Assembly (NCBI RefSeq): GCF_009905375.1 | Contig: NC_133650.1 | Span: 66,529,669 to 66,593,668, forward strand | Origin: Apium graveolens | Lineage: Eukaryota; Streptophyta; Magnoliopsida; Apiales; Apiaceae | Length of the DNA stretch: 64,000 nucleotides | Direction: 5' to 3' | Shown: positions 21,521 to 30,757 of the stretch, piece by piece | Position numbering within the stretch: the first letter of the stretch is position 1 | Layout: every line of letters starts with the position of its first letter | The notes under the pieces: generated by a model | What the model was told of the DNA's origin: nothing | The model's database searches: none | The model's input: the letters and a program-made list of their open reading frames with translations, nothing else | Translations under genes and position numbers: made by a program

Positions 21521-22690
21521 GATGAACCATTTTTGTTTAGACAAGGAGCTGACCAGATCATCAGGAGATGTATCCCTTTCTGTGAGACGGAGGGGATATT
21601 ACGAGACTGCCATTCCACAGTTTATGGTGGACATTATGGTGGTGAGAAGACAGCAGCTCATATTCTGCAAGCAGGTATTTTCTGGCCTACTTTGTTTAAG
21701 GATGCTCATCAGTTCGTTTTAAGTTGTGATCGTTGCCAAAGAGTGGGGAGCCTTACGAGGAAGGATGAGATGCCGTTAAATGTAATGCTTGAAGTCGAGA
21801 TCTTTGATGTTTGGGGAATCGATTTCATGGGACCATTTGTCTCGTCTTGTAATAATCAGTACATCTTGCTGGAAGTCGATTATGTCTCAAAATGGGTAGA
21901 AGTTAAGGCTCTACCGACGAATGATGTAAAGGTAGTGTTGAATTTCCTTTATAAGCAGATTTTCACAAGGTTTGGAACGCCACGAGTAATCATAAGTGAT
22001 GAGGGGTCGCATTTCTGCAACCGTAAGTTCACTTTTATAATGCAGCGCTACAATGTGAATCATTATGTTGCTACTGCCTATCATCCGCAAATGAATGGTC
22101 AAGAGGAAGTGTCTAATAGAGAGATCAAGCGCATTCTAGAGAAAGTTGTTTGTCCGTCAAGGAAGGATTGGTCTTTAAAGCTCGATGAAGCTGTTTGGGC
22201 TTATAGAACAGCATACAAGACTCCACTTGGGATGTCCCCATTTTAACTTGTTTATGGTAAGGGATGTCATTTACCTGCGGAGCTTGAGCATAAGGCTTAT
22301 TGGGCATTGAAAAAGTTGAACCTTGATCTAGATGCAGCTGGGAAGAAGCGAATGCTTCAGTTAAATGAACTTGATAAATTTCGACTCCAAGCGTACGAGA
22401 ACAACAAAATGTACAAGGAAAAAGTGAAAAGGTGGCACGACAGGAAGCTATATCCTAAGTCATTTGTGCCGGGGCAGCAAGTTCTTTTATTCAACTCTCG
22501 TCTCCGACTTTTTCCTGGAAAGTTGAAATCAAGGTGGTCTGGACCTTTTATTGTCAAAACTGTGTTTCCACATGGAGCGGTGGAGATTTTTTAGACTGAT
22601 CCGGGCCAAGCATTCAAGGTTAATGGTCAGCGTTTGAAGCATTACTATGGGGACACGGTAAACCGGGAAGTGGTTAGTGCCGTTTTATTG
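21521..22690 (+). pseudogene. Athila integrase
   Basis: The HHCC zinc-binding region includes [20 protein letters not shown] and CDRCQRVG. The DDE core shows [21 protein letters not shown] (usually DGGSHF) and [21 protein letters not shown] at 22244-22246 replaces the Gln of the SPFQLVYG motif. The C-terminal part (ELEHKAYWALKKLNLDLD, QVLLFNSRLRLFPGKLKSRW) continues to a TAG at 22592-22594 where Glu is expected, and then FKVNGQRLKHYYGD ends pol. Each stop is one transition or transversion from sense. It is inactive but recently so. Confidence 0.92.
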
Positions 22691-23223
22691 TCAACTTGAG
22701 CAAGGTACTCTACGTCAAGCTAATGACGTAAAAGAAGCGCTTCTTGGGAGGCAACCCAAGATTTGTTACTATAGGAACCCTTAGGAGTCACTAACCTATC
22801 CAAAAACACAAAAAAATCAGAAAAATTGGGCAAGAAAAAAAAATTCCAGACACCCTCTGGGCGCCCGCTCAGCTCTGCTGGGCGCCTGCTCAGCTCTGCT
22901 GGGCGGCCGCTCAGGATGCTGGGCGCCCGCGCAGCATTGCTGAGCGGCCGCTCAGCCCCCAAATATCTGAAAAAAATTAGCCTTATAAAATTCAAAAAAA
23001 AATCAGGAAAACCAAAAATAAAAACACAAACCCACAACCCACAAATTCTTTTCCCATTAACCCACGTTTTCTCCCTCAAACCCCACTCCTAATCAATTTT
23101 TAACCCTAATTCCTACCCTATATATACATATAACTCCTCCATATACTCTCCCATATACTTTCAACCTTAAAACTCTCTCCCATATTCAAAAACACAACTC
23201 TTAAACACTTTTTCTCAGTTTTA
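22691..23223 (+). promoter_or_regulatory. Spacer before ORF2: GC-rich palindrome array and TATA-like site
   Basis: Five GC-rich units of about 20 bp (GCTGGGCGCCCGCTCAG and variants) occupy about 22856-22957. The last contains the perfect 18-bp palindrome GCTGAGCGGCCGCTCAGC at 22939-22956. Similar units occur only in U3 of this element's own LTRs. A TATATATA site at 23119-23126 and a pyrimidine/CA-rich leader follow before the ORF2 start at 23224. The layout mimics U3: GC units, then TATA, then transcript. A separate ORF2 promoter is an inference. Confidence 0.55.
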
Positions 23224-24396
23224 ATGGCATCCAAGAGAGCCCGAACTATTGATAGCAGCAGCACCGTTCCTACTGCTGATTCTTCGAGGGGTACCGCTGC
23301 GAGACCTCATTTATTTGATAGGGCTGCTAGGGAGGAGTATACTAGGCTTCTGGCTAAGCCGATTTTGAAGGTGAGGGGATTCTTACCATCGGGGAGGGAT
23401 GGTAAGTTGTTGCCGATGATTGCTGAAAATTGGTGGATTTCTTTTTGTGAGTCGCCTGAGGCGGTTCCGATGAGCGTGGTTCGCGAGTTTTATGTGAAGG
23501 CAAAGGCTGAAAAGAATGGGTTTACTGTTGTTCGTGGGCTTACGGTGGATTATCATCCTCAGGCGATTCGCCGTGTGATTGGGCAGCGACAGAGGAAGCC
23601 CACGGAGGAGAATCGGAATGAGAAGCCCTCCGAGGAGTTTGATTTGGATTTGATTTGTGCTACTCTCTGTCAGTCGGGCACGGTTTGGAAGTTCAAGACG
23701 GGAACTAACGAGTATCGTTCTTTACCGGCGATTGCGATGAATAGGTATGCCCGTGCATGGAATGCCTTTATTTGTGCTAATATTCTGCCTACTTCACATG
23801 CACATGAGGTTACAGTTGAGCGAGCAAGGTTGTTATGGGGTATTTTGAATGAGGATTATTATGTGGACCTTGGTGAGTTCATCTACCAAGAAATTTTGAA
23901 CTTTTTGAGGGGAGCGAAGCACATGAACATCCCTTATACATCTACTGTCACGAAGCTATGCCGAGCAGTGGGAGTTCATTGGCCTTCTCATGAGCAGTTG
24001 CAGATACCGTCCGCTCCTATTGATTCAGCGACTCTGAATGCGATGCAGGAGTGGACGGGTGGAGAGCCAGAGGAGTATGGGTTGGGTTATCGTCTTCCAG
24101 GAGGACGTCCAGCAGCGGGTGCTACCATGGCTAGGTCGGGTCGTGATGAGGCAGGCTCTTCTAGAGCTCAGGAGGGTGCTGGAATGGCTGATGCCCAGTA
24201 TAGGAGGCTGTCGAGGAGGATGAATGCTATGTATAAGACGCAGAGTAGGTTTGCTCAGGAGCTCACCCTTGCAGTTGGGACTGCTTTCAGAGGCCTTGGA
24301 GCTGACATCCAGTGGCCCATTTTTGGTGAGGACTCTGCTTATCCGCCTCCTGATACTCCACCCTCTGAGGGTGATGATGATGATTTCTCCGAGTAG
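23224..24396 (+). CDS. Athila ORF2, putative plant transposon-protein domain
   Basis: An intact 390-codon frame lies downstream of integrase and starts at an ATG (MASKRARTIDSSSTVPTADS). After a Ser/Thr-rich N-terminus comes a globular region with GFLPSGRDGKLLPMIAENWW, VREFYVKAKAE, VVRGLTVDYHP, the block AWNAFICANILPTSH and VERARLLWGILNEDYYVDLG, ending near IPYTSTVTKLCRAVGV. The last 100 residues are low-complexity, Gly/Arg/Ala then Asp/Glu-rich (EGDDDDFSE). This resembles the plant transposon-protein domain found in the extra ORF of Athila-like elements, sometimes called env-like. I see no clear signal peptide or membrane segment. Its role is unknown. It is the only complete TE frame in the window. 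Confidence 0.82.
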   Translation: MASKRARTIDSSSTVPTADSSRGTAARPHLFDRAAREEYTRLLAKPILKVRGFLPSGRDGKLLPMIAENWWISFCESPEAVPMSVVREFYVKAKAEKNGFTVVRGLTVDYHPQAIRRVIGQRQRKPTEENRNEKPSEEFDLDLICATLCQSGTVWKFKTGTNEYRSLPAIAMNRYARAWNAFICANILPTSHAHEVTVERARLLWGILNEDYYVDLGEFIYQEILNFLRGAKHMNIPYTSTVTKLCRAVGVHWPSHEQLQIPSAPIDSATLNAMQEWTGGEPEEYGLGYRLPGGRPAAGATMARSGRDEAGSSRAQEGAGMADAQYRRLSRRMNAMYKTQSRFAQELTLAVGTAFRGLGADIQWPIFGEDSAYPPPDTPPSEGDDDDFSE

Positions 24397-25567
24397 TTAT
24401 ACCCTGTGTTCCTTTCTACTACCTTCACTGGGGACAGTTAAGATTTTAAGTTTGGGGGTGGTAGTTAAGGAATATTTTTTGTGTGTGTGTCATGTAGTTG
24501 CATATTCATGATAGTTTAGTTCATATAATTGCATATTTTTGCCATATAGTTTTTTTTATATGGCTTTATTTATCATGTCATTTAGCTCATGCATATACCA
24601 TGATCCCTTTTGCGTTGTTTTACCAATTGATTTGTGATATTGATGCGAGTGTAGTGATAGCGTTAGAGTGATGTTGAGTCTTGTAGGTTGACATAAATGC
24701 TAGAAACACTTGTAATTTCACTAAGTCTTAGAGTATGCTTAAGAACTAGATTATTGTCATGGTTTGATGGTTTTCAAGGTTAATCTATTGATTATGCTTA
24801 GAATTTATAATAGGTTCTTAATGATAAAAGGCATGAAAAGAAAAAATTGGAGTAAAAATTAGAATTCATTGCTAATTATGGTTAGGCGTCAAATGGCTAG
24901 TAGCCGGCTCGTATTTTTATGCGAGTAGTCTAGGGTTGAGCAAGATGGAGCGAAACGCACTTGCTCATAAATTTGAAAAAAAAACAAAAAAAAAAAGAAA
25001 AAAAGAAGAAAGTAAAGTATGTGTTTATGCATAATTGACCACGAGTGGGCTCTTTGGTATTCGAGTTATTAAGTTCTTAGGGGACTTTGTGCCTAGTGAC
25101 CTAAAGCTTTTAGAGTCTGGGATCCACTAACCTAACGCTCGCTAAATGGATGCCATTGTATAAGTCTTTTGTGGACCTCACTCATTGCACGGTCAAATAA
25201 GCATTTGTTGTTGTGTTGAATAAAAGCATGATTCCGTAATAAGCTCCAGTAATCTTGAAGTGTTTAAGTCATTTTGTGCCTAGAATTTATTCTTCATATA
25301 ATCATGAGATTGCCTTGAGGATAGTCGAGTTATGATAATTGATCTAGTTTCGAAGCATATCTGTTAAGCATCCGCACACACCGCATTTCTGGTTGTATGT
25401 TAGTTTGCATGATTTGATTAATTTTTAGTCGCCTAATTGCATTTGTTGAGATGTCGTGAATTGGTTGGTTTAGTCTTAGTGAGGGGGATCGATGCATTTC
25501 ATATAGATTGCATTCATGCATGTTTTTATTTTATTTTTGAGTCTGTGACGCTTGAGGACAAGCATCG
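24397..25567 (+). other. Athila 3' untranslated region
   Basis: No gene is seen. It contains a polypurine-like TTTAAGTTTGGGGGTGG at about 24443-24460, just after ORF2, echoing the true polypurine tract 1.1 kb later. An A-rich run is at about 24975-25015. The copy near ORF2 could act as an internal priming site, by analogy only. Confidence 0.6.
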
Positions 25568-25584
25568 ATTTAAGTTTGGGGTTG
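25568..25584 (+). other. Athila polypurine tract
   Basis: GATTTAAGTTTGGGGTTG-like sequence directly precedes the 3' LTR and would prime plus-strand DNA synthesis. The nearly identical string at 24443 marks the other copy. Confidence 0.6.
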
Positions 25585-26995
25585 TGATTACTGGCATTTT
25601 ATACCACTTAGAACGTCTTATAATGGCTTGAATTGATGTCTTGAAATCAAGTATTTTGTGTATTTGATGCGTTTTTCTAGTGTTTGTGCATTTCAGGGTA
25701 TTACTTGCATTTGTGGAGAGATTTCGTCAGGAATAAGCCTAAATATGTGCTTGGCATTGCAAGTGGGAAGTTAGGAGCAGAACGCAGCAGAAAAAAAGAT
25801 TAAAATAATAAATTTTCCAGTGAGGTGCTGGGCGCCCGCTCAGGATTGCTGGGCGCCCGCTCAGGGGCGTAATTTTTAATTCTGATTTTTAGACTCCTGA
25901 TTCTGCTGGACTTCCGACTTCTGAGATAGCTGGGACTTGTGGGGCTTCTATATAAGTAGTTTTCAGAGACGTTTCATGTGTGTTGAATCGTGGTATCAAT
26001 CGAGGAGCAAGGAGATAAGGAAGAAGACCGTTTTAGCACATCGCAACGAAGAAGAGGAAGCATAGTTTCCTTGTGATTCTTTTATTCGTTGTATTAGTGG
26101 ATGCTAGTTTTCTTTACTTTGAACCTTATTACTCTTGTGACGTACTCTGGTTTAATTAAGTATTTTTATTAGTTATTCTCGTGTGTTATTATCATGTTTT
26201 CATATGAACCCATGGTGACGATGAGTTCAATCATGGGCTAATCCTGATCATGGGGTCGTAACGGATTTACTATGGAATTCTTTAGTTAGTTGTTTAATAC
26301 CTTAGTGTGTGATGATTGTATGATTTCTAGTATTGGTTGTGCTTATTCGTCTTATGTGCGTCACGAACATATAAGATAGGGTGTTAATCTCTTGTGAAGC
26401 GACGGTGGATCTTAAGATTTAGAACTTGCCATGTTAGCATAGGTTCATGTATGTGTATGCATGATTAGTGGGTAACTCTAACCGTTTTACTTTCCCTGTG
26501 TAATCATAAGGAATAACTTGTGCTTAAATCATTATGTTGTCAAATTCTGTAGACATATAGGGTCTCAACATAATTGATGACTATTCAACTTCTATCTTAA
26601 TTGTGGATGTTTGGTAGAATGGTATTAGTACAATGAAAGTTGGTTTTTATCAGTTTCGTGTTGTTCGATTAATATCATCACCGTTACATGCTAAGGGTAA
26701 TAACAATAACTATTGAAGGAAGTAGTAATGAAGTTATGATCTCATGTGTGTTTAATATTGTTAATTCAAGTGTCAATTAAGTGTTTAATTCTCGTAGTTA
26801 ATTATAGTTAATACTTAGTTAATCAAATCTATGTGTTATTGTCTTAACATTGAAAAGTAATCATACAATGGTGAATAAGTGTTAATTGAACATAATTAGT
26901 CTGAGTCTCTGTGGGAACGAACTAGAAAGTATTTTATATTACTTGCGAACGCGTATACTTGCGTGTATTATTAGCGCACGTTTTCCGCCCTAACA
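25585..26995 (+). repeat. Athila 3' LTR
   Basis: It starts TGATTACTGGC and ends GCCCTAACA at the GTAAT target duplication. It has two GC-rich units (about 25826-25865) against three in the 5' LTR, and TATATAA at 25949-25955. It is collinear with 2520-3949. Confidence 0.93.
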
Positions 26996-27114
26996 GTAAT
27001 CCCGGTTAACTACTGAAATAAACAGAGTGATAATTTTCTTCCACAATTTTAGATGTTTTCACTGACAATGTTGAAGGAAGGAACCTTGATGCCATTAACT
27101 GTCTGAGTGCTCAT
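26996..27114 (-). pseudogene. Copia-I gag N-terminus (right of the Athila insertion)
   Basis: The minus-strand ATG at 27112-27114 opens MSTQTVNGIKVPSFN, a typical Copia gag start. After about 20 codons the frame is broken. In a neighbouring frame LWKKIITLFISVVNRDY leads exactly to the target duplication and joins the gag text that resumes at 2514. This reciprocal fit proves that Athila inserted into Copia-I gag. Confidence 0.85.
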
Positions 27115-27345
27115 ACATTCAGATCTGCGAAAATTCTACAATACAACGTCTCAAAATACAATAACCCAAACAGCCAAAATCCACCAATACCAATCAATCA
27201 AATAATCCACAACAATCAAGAACACTTTGACCACAAATTAATCCAAATCAGTTCTACACACCGAAAGCACTCCTAGACTCTGTACAGCCAAAATCAACAA
27301 CAGAACTTGCTAATCTAACGGATCAGATCTATATATCGATCAACA

Positions 27346-27358
27346 AGCACTGATACCA
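27346..27358 (-). other. Copia-I primer-binding site
   Basis: On the minus strand TGGTATCAGTGCT follows the LTR end by two bases. It matches the initiator-tRNA-Met complement used by most plant Copia elements over its first eight bases. The 27115-27345 stretch between it and gag is untranslated leader. Confidence 0.75.
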
Positions 27359-27360
27359 AT

Positions 27361-28134
27361 TGTTAGGTCCAAAAGGTACATACAGAGGGGGTGAATGTAT
27401 GTTCTTCGTTTTCTAAAATTAATTGCAGCGGAATATCAAAATTAAAATGAGTTAAATAGACAAAGAGATTATTGGTAAATATTCTTTTTATTCAAAAGTA
27501 TAAATACCCAGAGGTTGGCTTACAACTCCAAATTCAAAGATCTGAAGCACCAAATATAAAAGAATCAAAATAATAAGCTATAAATCTAGGGTTCTTCTTA
27601 TCACTCTAAAAATCAAAAGCTCATATCAAAAGGTATTAAATACAATCAAGAGAGTTTTAAATAATGAGTGTTACAAGTTTGTAAGGCTTTAAATGGTGTG
27701 GAACAAATTGGACATGATCCCCCCTTCTCAAATCAAGTTTTCAAAGTGAGCTAAGATAATTTTGCAAGAGTTTCGCACTTTGCAAAAAATGGAGGAGATA
27801 TTCTGATTCAATTTACTGCTGATTGATTATATAGAGTGGTAGGCTGGAGAGAGAAGGGGACACGTGGCACAACCAGGATCAAGCAAATTAAATTGACAGC
27901 TTTCAAAATAATTATTTAAATCCAAGTTGCAACCAGTATTTGAATGTAATTGGCGACTTGATTTGTTAACTTGCGACTGAGTTTTGTGGCTTCAACTTGC
28001 GACCAGAAAATTGTAACTGGCGACTGCAATATTAATTCATCAACTTGTGACATTTAAACACAGAAGGCTGCCAAATTTATTTTTATTATTTTCAAAACTA
28101 GCAACTTTCGATTGTCTAATTGATTAACCCAACA
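27361..28134 (-). repeat. Copia-I 5' LTR
   Basis: In element orientation it starts TGTTGGGTTA (at 28134) and ends GGACCTAACA (at 27361), a matching terminal inverted repeat of 774 bp, with the primer site just beyond. U3 contains about six copies of GTCGCAAGTT-like words (27920-28060), a CACGTG G-box and a TATA box. The partner LTR lies off the left edge, so the target duplication cannot be tested. The outer border is inferred from the terminal repeat alone. Confidence 0.65.
27827..27833 (-). promoter_or_regulatory. TATA box of the Copia-I LTR
   Basis: TATATAA on the minus strand lies about 30 bp downstream of a CACGTG G-box (27861-27866) in element orientation. It would drive transcription leftward into gag. 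Confidence 0.55.
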
Positions 28135-29390
28135 TGCGCTTTGTTTGTTTACATTTGAATTTGTACAATATGTACCAGGGATAGCGGTACACTTGATTTC
28201 TTTTGTTTTAACTTCGAACAAAACAAAAAAAAAATGCCAGGAGGTGTTGTCCTGTGGAGCGCACGCGTGGAAAATAAGAAAGGAGGAAGCGAGAGTGCGA
28301 GACACGCGCGTATGTTGCGCCTTAGAGAAAATAGAACGCGGCCTGCCAAATTTCTGTTCACAGTACAACTGCTTCTTTCATTTCTTTTGTTTAAAAATTG
28401 AAATTCATTTGTAAGGCTGATAGACCAATTTTTAGGGGGGTCCCACGTGTAAATGAAGCTTCCAGTTGCTTTCTTTATTTCTTTGTACACTTTTAATTCC
28501 CAAGCAAACATGCATGCATGATTCGAGTCTGGTTCCAATTCTTGTACATGATCAGTTCGAATTTCTGGCTGTCAAAACTAATAGTTCATAAAAAATAAAA
28601 TACAAATTTGATTTTAAAATAAATAAATAAATAAATTTTAATTTATTTATTTATTTAAACTTCAAACATTTATTTTATTTATCCAAATTTAAATATTGAT
28701 ATTAAATTAGATAAATAAATGATATAAGTTTCATTTATTCATTTAATAAAAATCAATTTTTTAATTTATTTATTTTAAAATCAATTGTGATATAAAATTT
28801 AAATAAAGAAATGAATTGATATCCATTTTTTCGAATCAGACATTGATTAAAAATAAATCATGTAAGTTCTCGAGCTGTACTCCTCTCCATCTTCAAGCCT
28901 TCTAATCTCCAGGATTTTGTAACTTAATATATTTCCAGTCTCCATGAGTACAAAAACCACTTAACAATGTTTCTAAAAATAATCCTCTGTTTCCTTTCAC
29001 GGATCACTGACGTCTAGTGCACGGGTCTGGTTCACACACGACTAGTTCCGCTCGCAGGCCTTCGTATTATACCCGTACAAACCACTGTTAAGTCTTCTAC
29101 CAAATATAACCTACACTAGAAATTCTTGAGGTCTTGACACTGATCCTGATAACTGCTTCGAATGACTCCAACTTTATTCCTCCGATGCCTGAAAATATTA
29201 ATGAACTTCATACGGATCAATGTTGACGTCTTCTTCACTGCAGCTAACGAAACCTTTTGTGCATATACCCAATAATTAATCTGTACTGATTCTAGTGGAA
29301 CAAAAATTATTTCAAAGTCCTTGTTCTATGTTGAGTTATCCAAACCAGTATTGTTGAGTTATACATATAGCTTCAATCTTTCTCAACAGC
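28135..29390. other. Intergenic, no gene found
   Basis: A CpG-rich patch lies at about 28255-28345 and very AT-rich TTTATTTA-type sequence at about 28590-28860. The small open frames at 28054-28538 on both strands have no recognisable content. The 28880-29290 stretch has mixed composition and could be old LTR sequence, but I cannot show it. Confidence 0.5.
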
Positions 29391-29399
29391 CATAACACG

Positions 29400-29715
29400 A
29401 CTAGAACATTGTCATGTGCATAATATTCCTAGTCATACAACTAAAATCTAGGATCCTAGTCGTCCATGACCAGAAGTTTCTAGTCGTACGCTAGATGATG
29501 AGGATGACTTGGAGGCCATTGCATGACTAAAATCTTAGTCATACGACTAAGATTTCTAGTCATCCATGACTAAGATCCTAGTCATAAACCTACCAGAATC
29601 CTAGTCGTATGATTAGGATCCCGGTTGTCCACGACTAGGAAATCCTTTTCGTAAGAGCTATGACTAGGAGCTCCTGGGAGTCGTAGCACGACTCGTATCC
29701 TAACGACTAGGATCA
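29400..29715. repeat. Degenerate palindromic CTAGTCGT/ACGACTAG repeats
   Basis: About a dozen imperfect copies of CCTAGTCGT and its complement ACGACTAGG occur in alternating orientation, often separated by a few bases, so adjacent copies form short palindromes. There is no fixed period. Confidence 0.75.
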
Positions 29716-29849
29716 CGATTTCGAGAAACTTTTTTCTGGAAAATTGAAAATAATTATTAAAATTATTTTATGTAGAAAAAAGAAAGAGAAAAAGAAATTC
29801 CTAAAATCAGGGAAGAAAATGTGAATAAAATGAAAATGAAGTTTGTAGG

Positions 29850-30265
29850 TCCACAGTAGATCAGGAAAGGAAGGGACTCTTTAGTTATCGACCATGGTAA
29901 CCAGGAAGGATGGATTAGCTGTATTAGAGGGACTGAATATGTCAAGAAGCTCAAACCTGTTCCGCGAAAAGGGCAAGGAACCCACTCTCAAGTTTCTTGA
30001 AATTCTTAGAAGAGAGTCTAATTCATATCTGATAAGATAGAAAACTCTTGTCATGAGGAGAGCTTTAAGCTACCATGATAAGTAGCCTCGATTAAGGCAA
30101 ATCATTACGAAGGTGTAGGTTGCTCCACATTTCATGCTAAAAATGATACCTAGGAAGGTGTAGGTTGCTCCACATTTCATGCTAAAAAATGATACCTAGG
30201 AAGGTACAATAAAAAACTTAAATTCTACGAAAGCCCAAATAGGTTTCCTATAATTTAGGGGCAAA
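29850..30265 (+). pseudogene. Possible retroelement 3' coding relic before an LTR-like block
   Basis: The plus strand reads VIDHGNQEGWISCIRGTEYV, then KKLKPVPRKG, before stops accumulate. It leads to a polypurine-like ATTTAGGGGCAAA at 30253-30265. It may be the 3' end of a degraded LTR element, but the reading is short and I cannot name the family. Confidence 0.3.
30109..30205. repeat. 45-bp tandem duplication
   Basis: A unit at 30109-30153 (starting GAAGGTGTAGGTTGCTCC) is repeated at 30154-30199 with one extra A. A further partial copy, GAAGGT, starts at 30200. Confidence 0.95.
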
Positions 30266-30757
30266 TGATAGGGAATACAAATAACCCTTATTGCATAATT
30301 AATATCGTATAAATTAGGTCAGATTTGGTCCAAAAGAGAAGCCCAATTAATGAGGCCCGAAACCTAAAGTATTTATTCAATATACAAATAATTAATATGG
30401 GTAAATAATACCTGCAAATAGTATTATATAAGGGATATAATTTCTTGAGAATTGACTTCTAATAACTTCAAGGGATAAAGAACCAACTTCCTGCATACTA
30501 GGACTCCAAAGTCCAATCTAAATCTGAGATTTATCCGTCAAGTCTCTTAACTCTAACCTAATTCAAGGTTACCTACACCTAAATTAAGGGTCTCACCCCA
30601 CAAATTGGAACAACCTTTTTTGACTTGATCATTGGCATAGAGCAAGGTATGTAGGCATCTTGTGAAGGAAAATTTGTGTCATGAAACACGAGAACATTCA
30701 AATAGAGTCTTGAGCTCATGAACCCTAGCATTAAAGACACCCTAGTTTTCTACACAT
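30266..30757 (+). repeat. LTR-like relic
   Basis: It starts TGATAGGG just after a purine-rich tract, has TATATAA at 30426-30432 and ends near TTTTCTACACA. This fits a small LTR of about 490 bp with U3, TATA and R-U5. The 3' border and family are uncertain, and no partner is visible. Confidence 0.4.

Larger units (their letters stand above)
2520..26995 (+). mobile_element. Athila-type Ty3/Gypsy retrotransposon, split by Copia-II and CACTA
   Basis: The element is bounded by two LTRs (2520-3949 and 25585-26995) and a 5-bp target duplication, GTAAT, at 2515-2519 and 26996-27000. Removing Copia-II (4020-11956) and the CACTA element (15065-20356) leaves about 11.2 kb. The order is LTR, tRNA-Asp-type primer site, gag, protease, RT, RNase H, integrase, a spacer, ORF2, a polypurine tract and LTR. 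Gag and pol sequence with a downstream extra ORF is the Athila arrangement. Stops and frameshifts disable gag-pol, while ORF2 remains open. By eye the LTRs differ at about 2%. Confidence 0.93.

Noticed and set aside
22720..23092. Open frames on both strands reading repeats such as SSAGRPL or LSGRPAE
   Set aside because: They are translations of the GC-rich palindromic repeats and have no domain or start context.
23224..24396. ORF2 as a true envelope glycoprotein
   Set aside because: No signal peptide, transmembrane segment or cysteine pattern is visible. The text fits the plant transposon-protein domain better.
28149..28538. Overlapping open frames on both strands beside Copia-I
   Set aside because: No domain, no splice or start context. 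The composition is mixed and the frames overlap one another.
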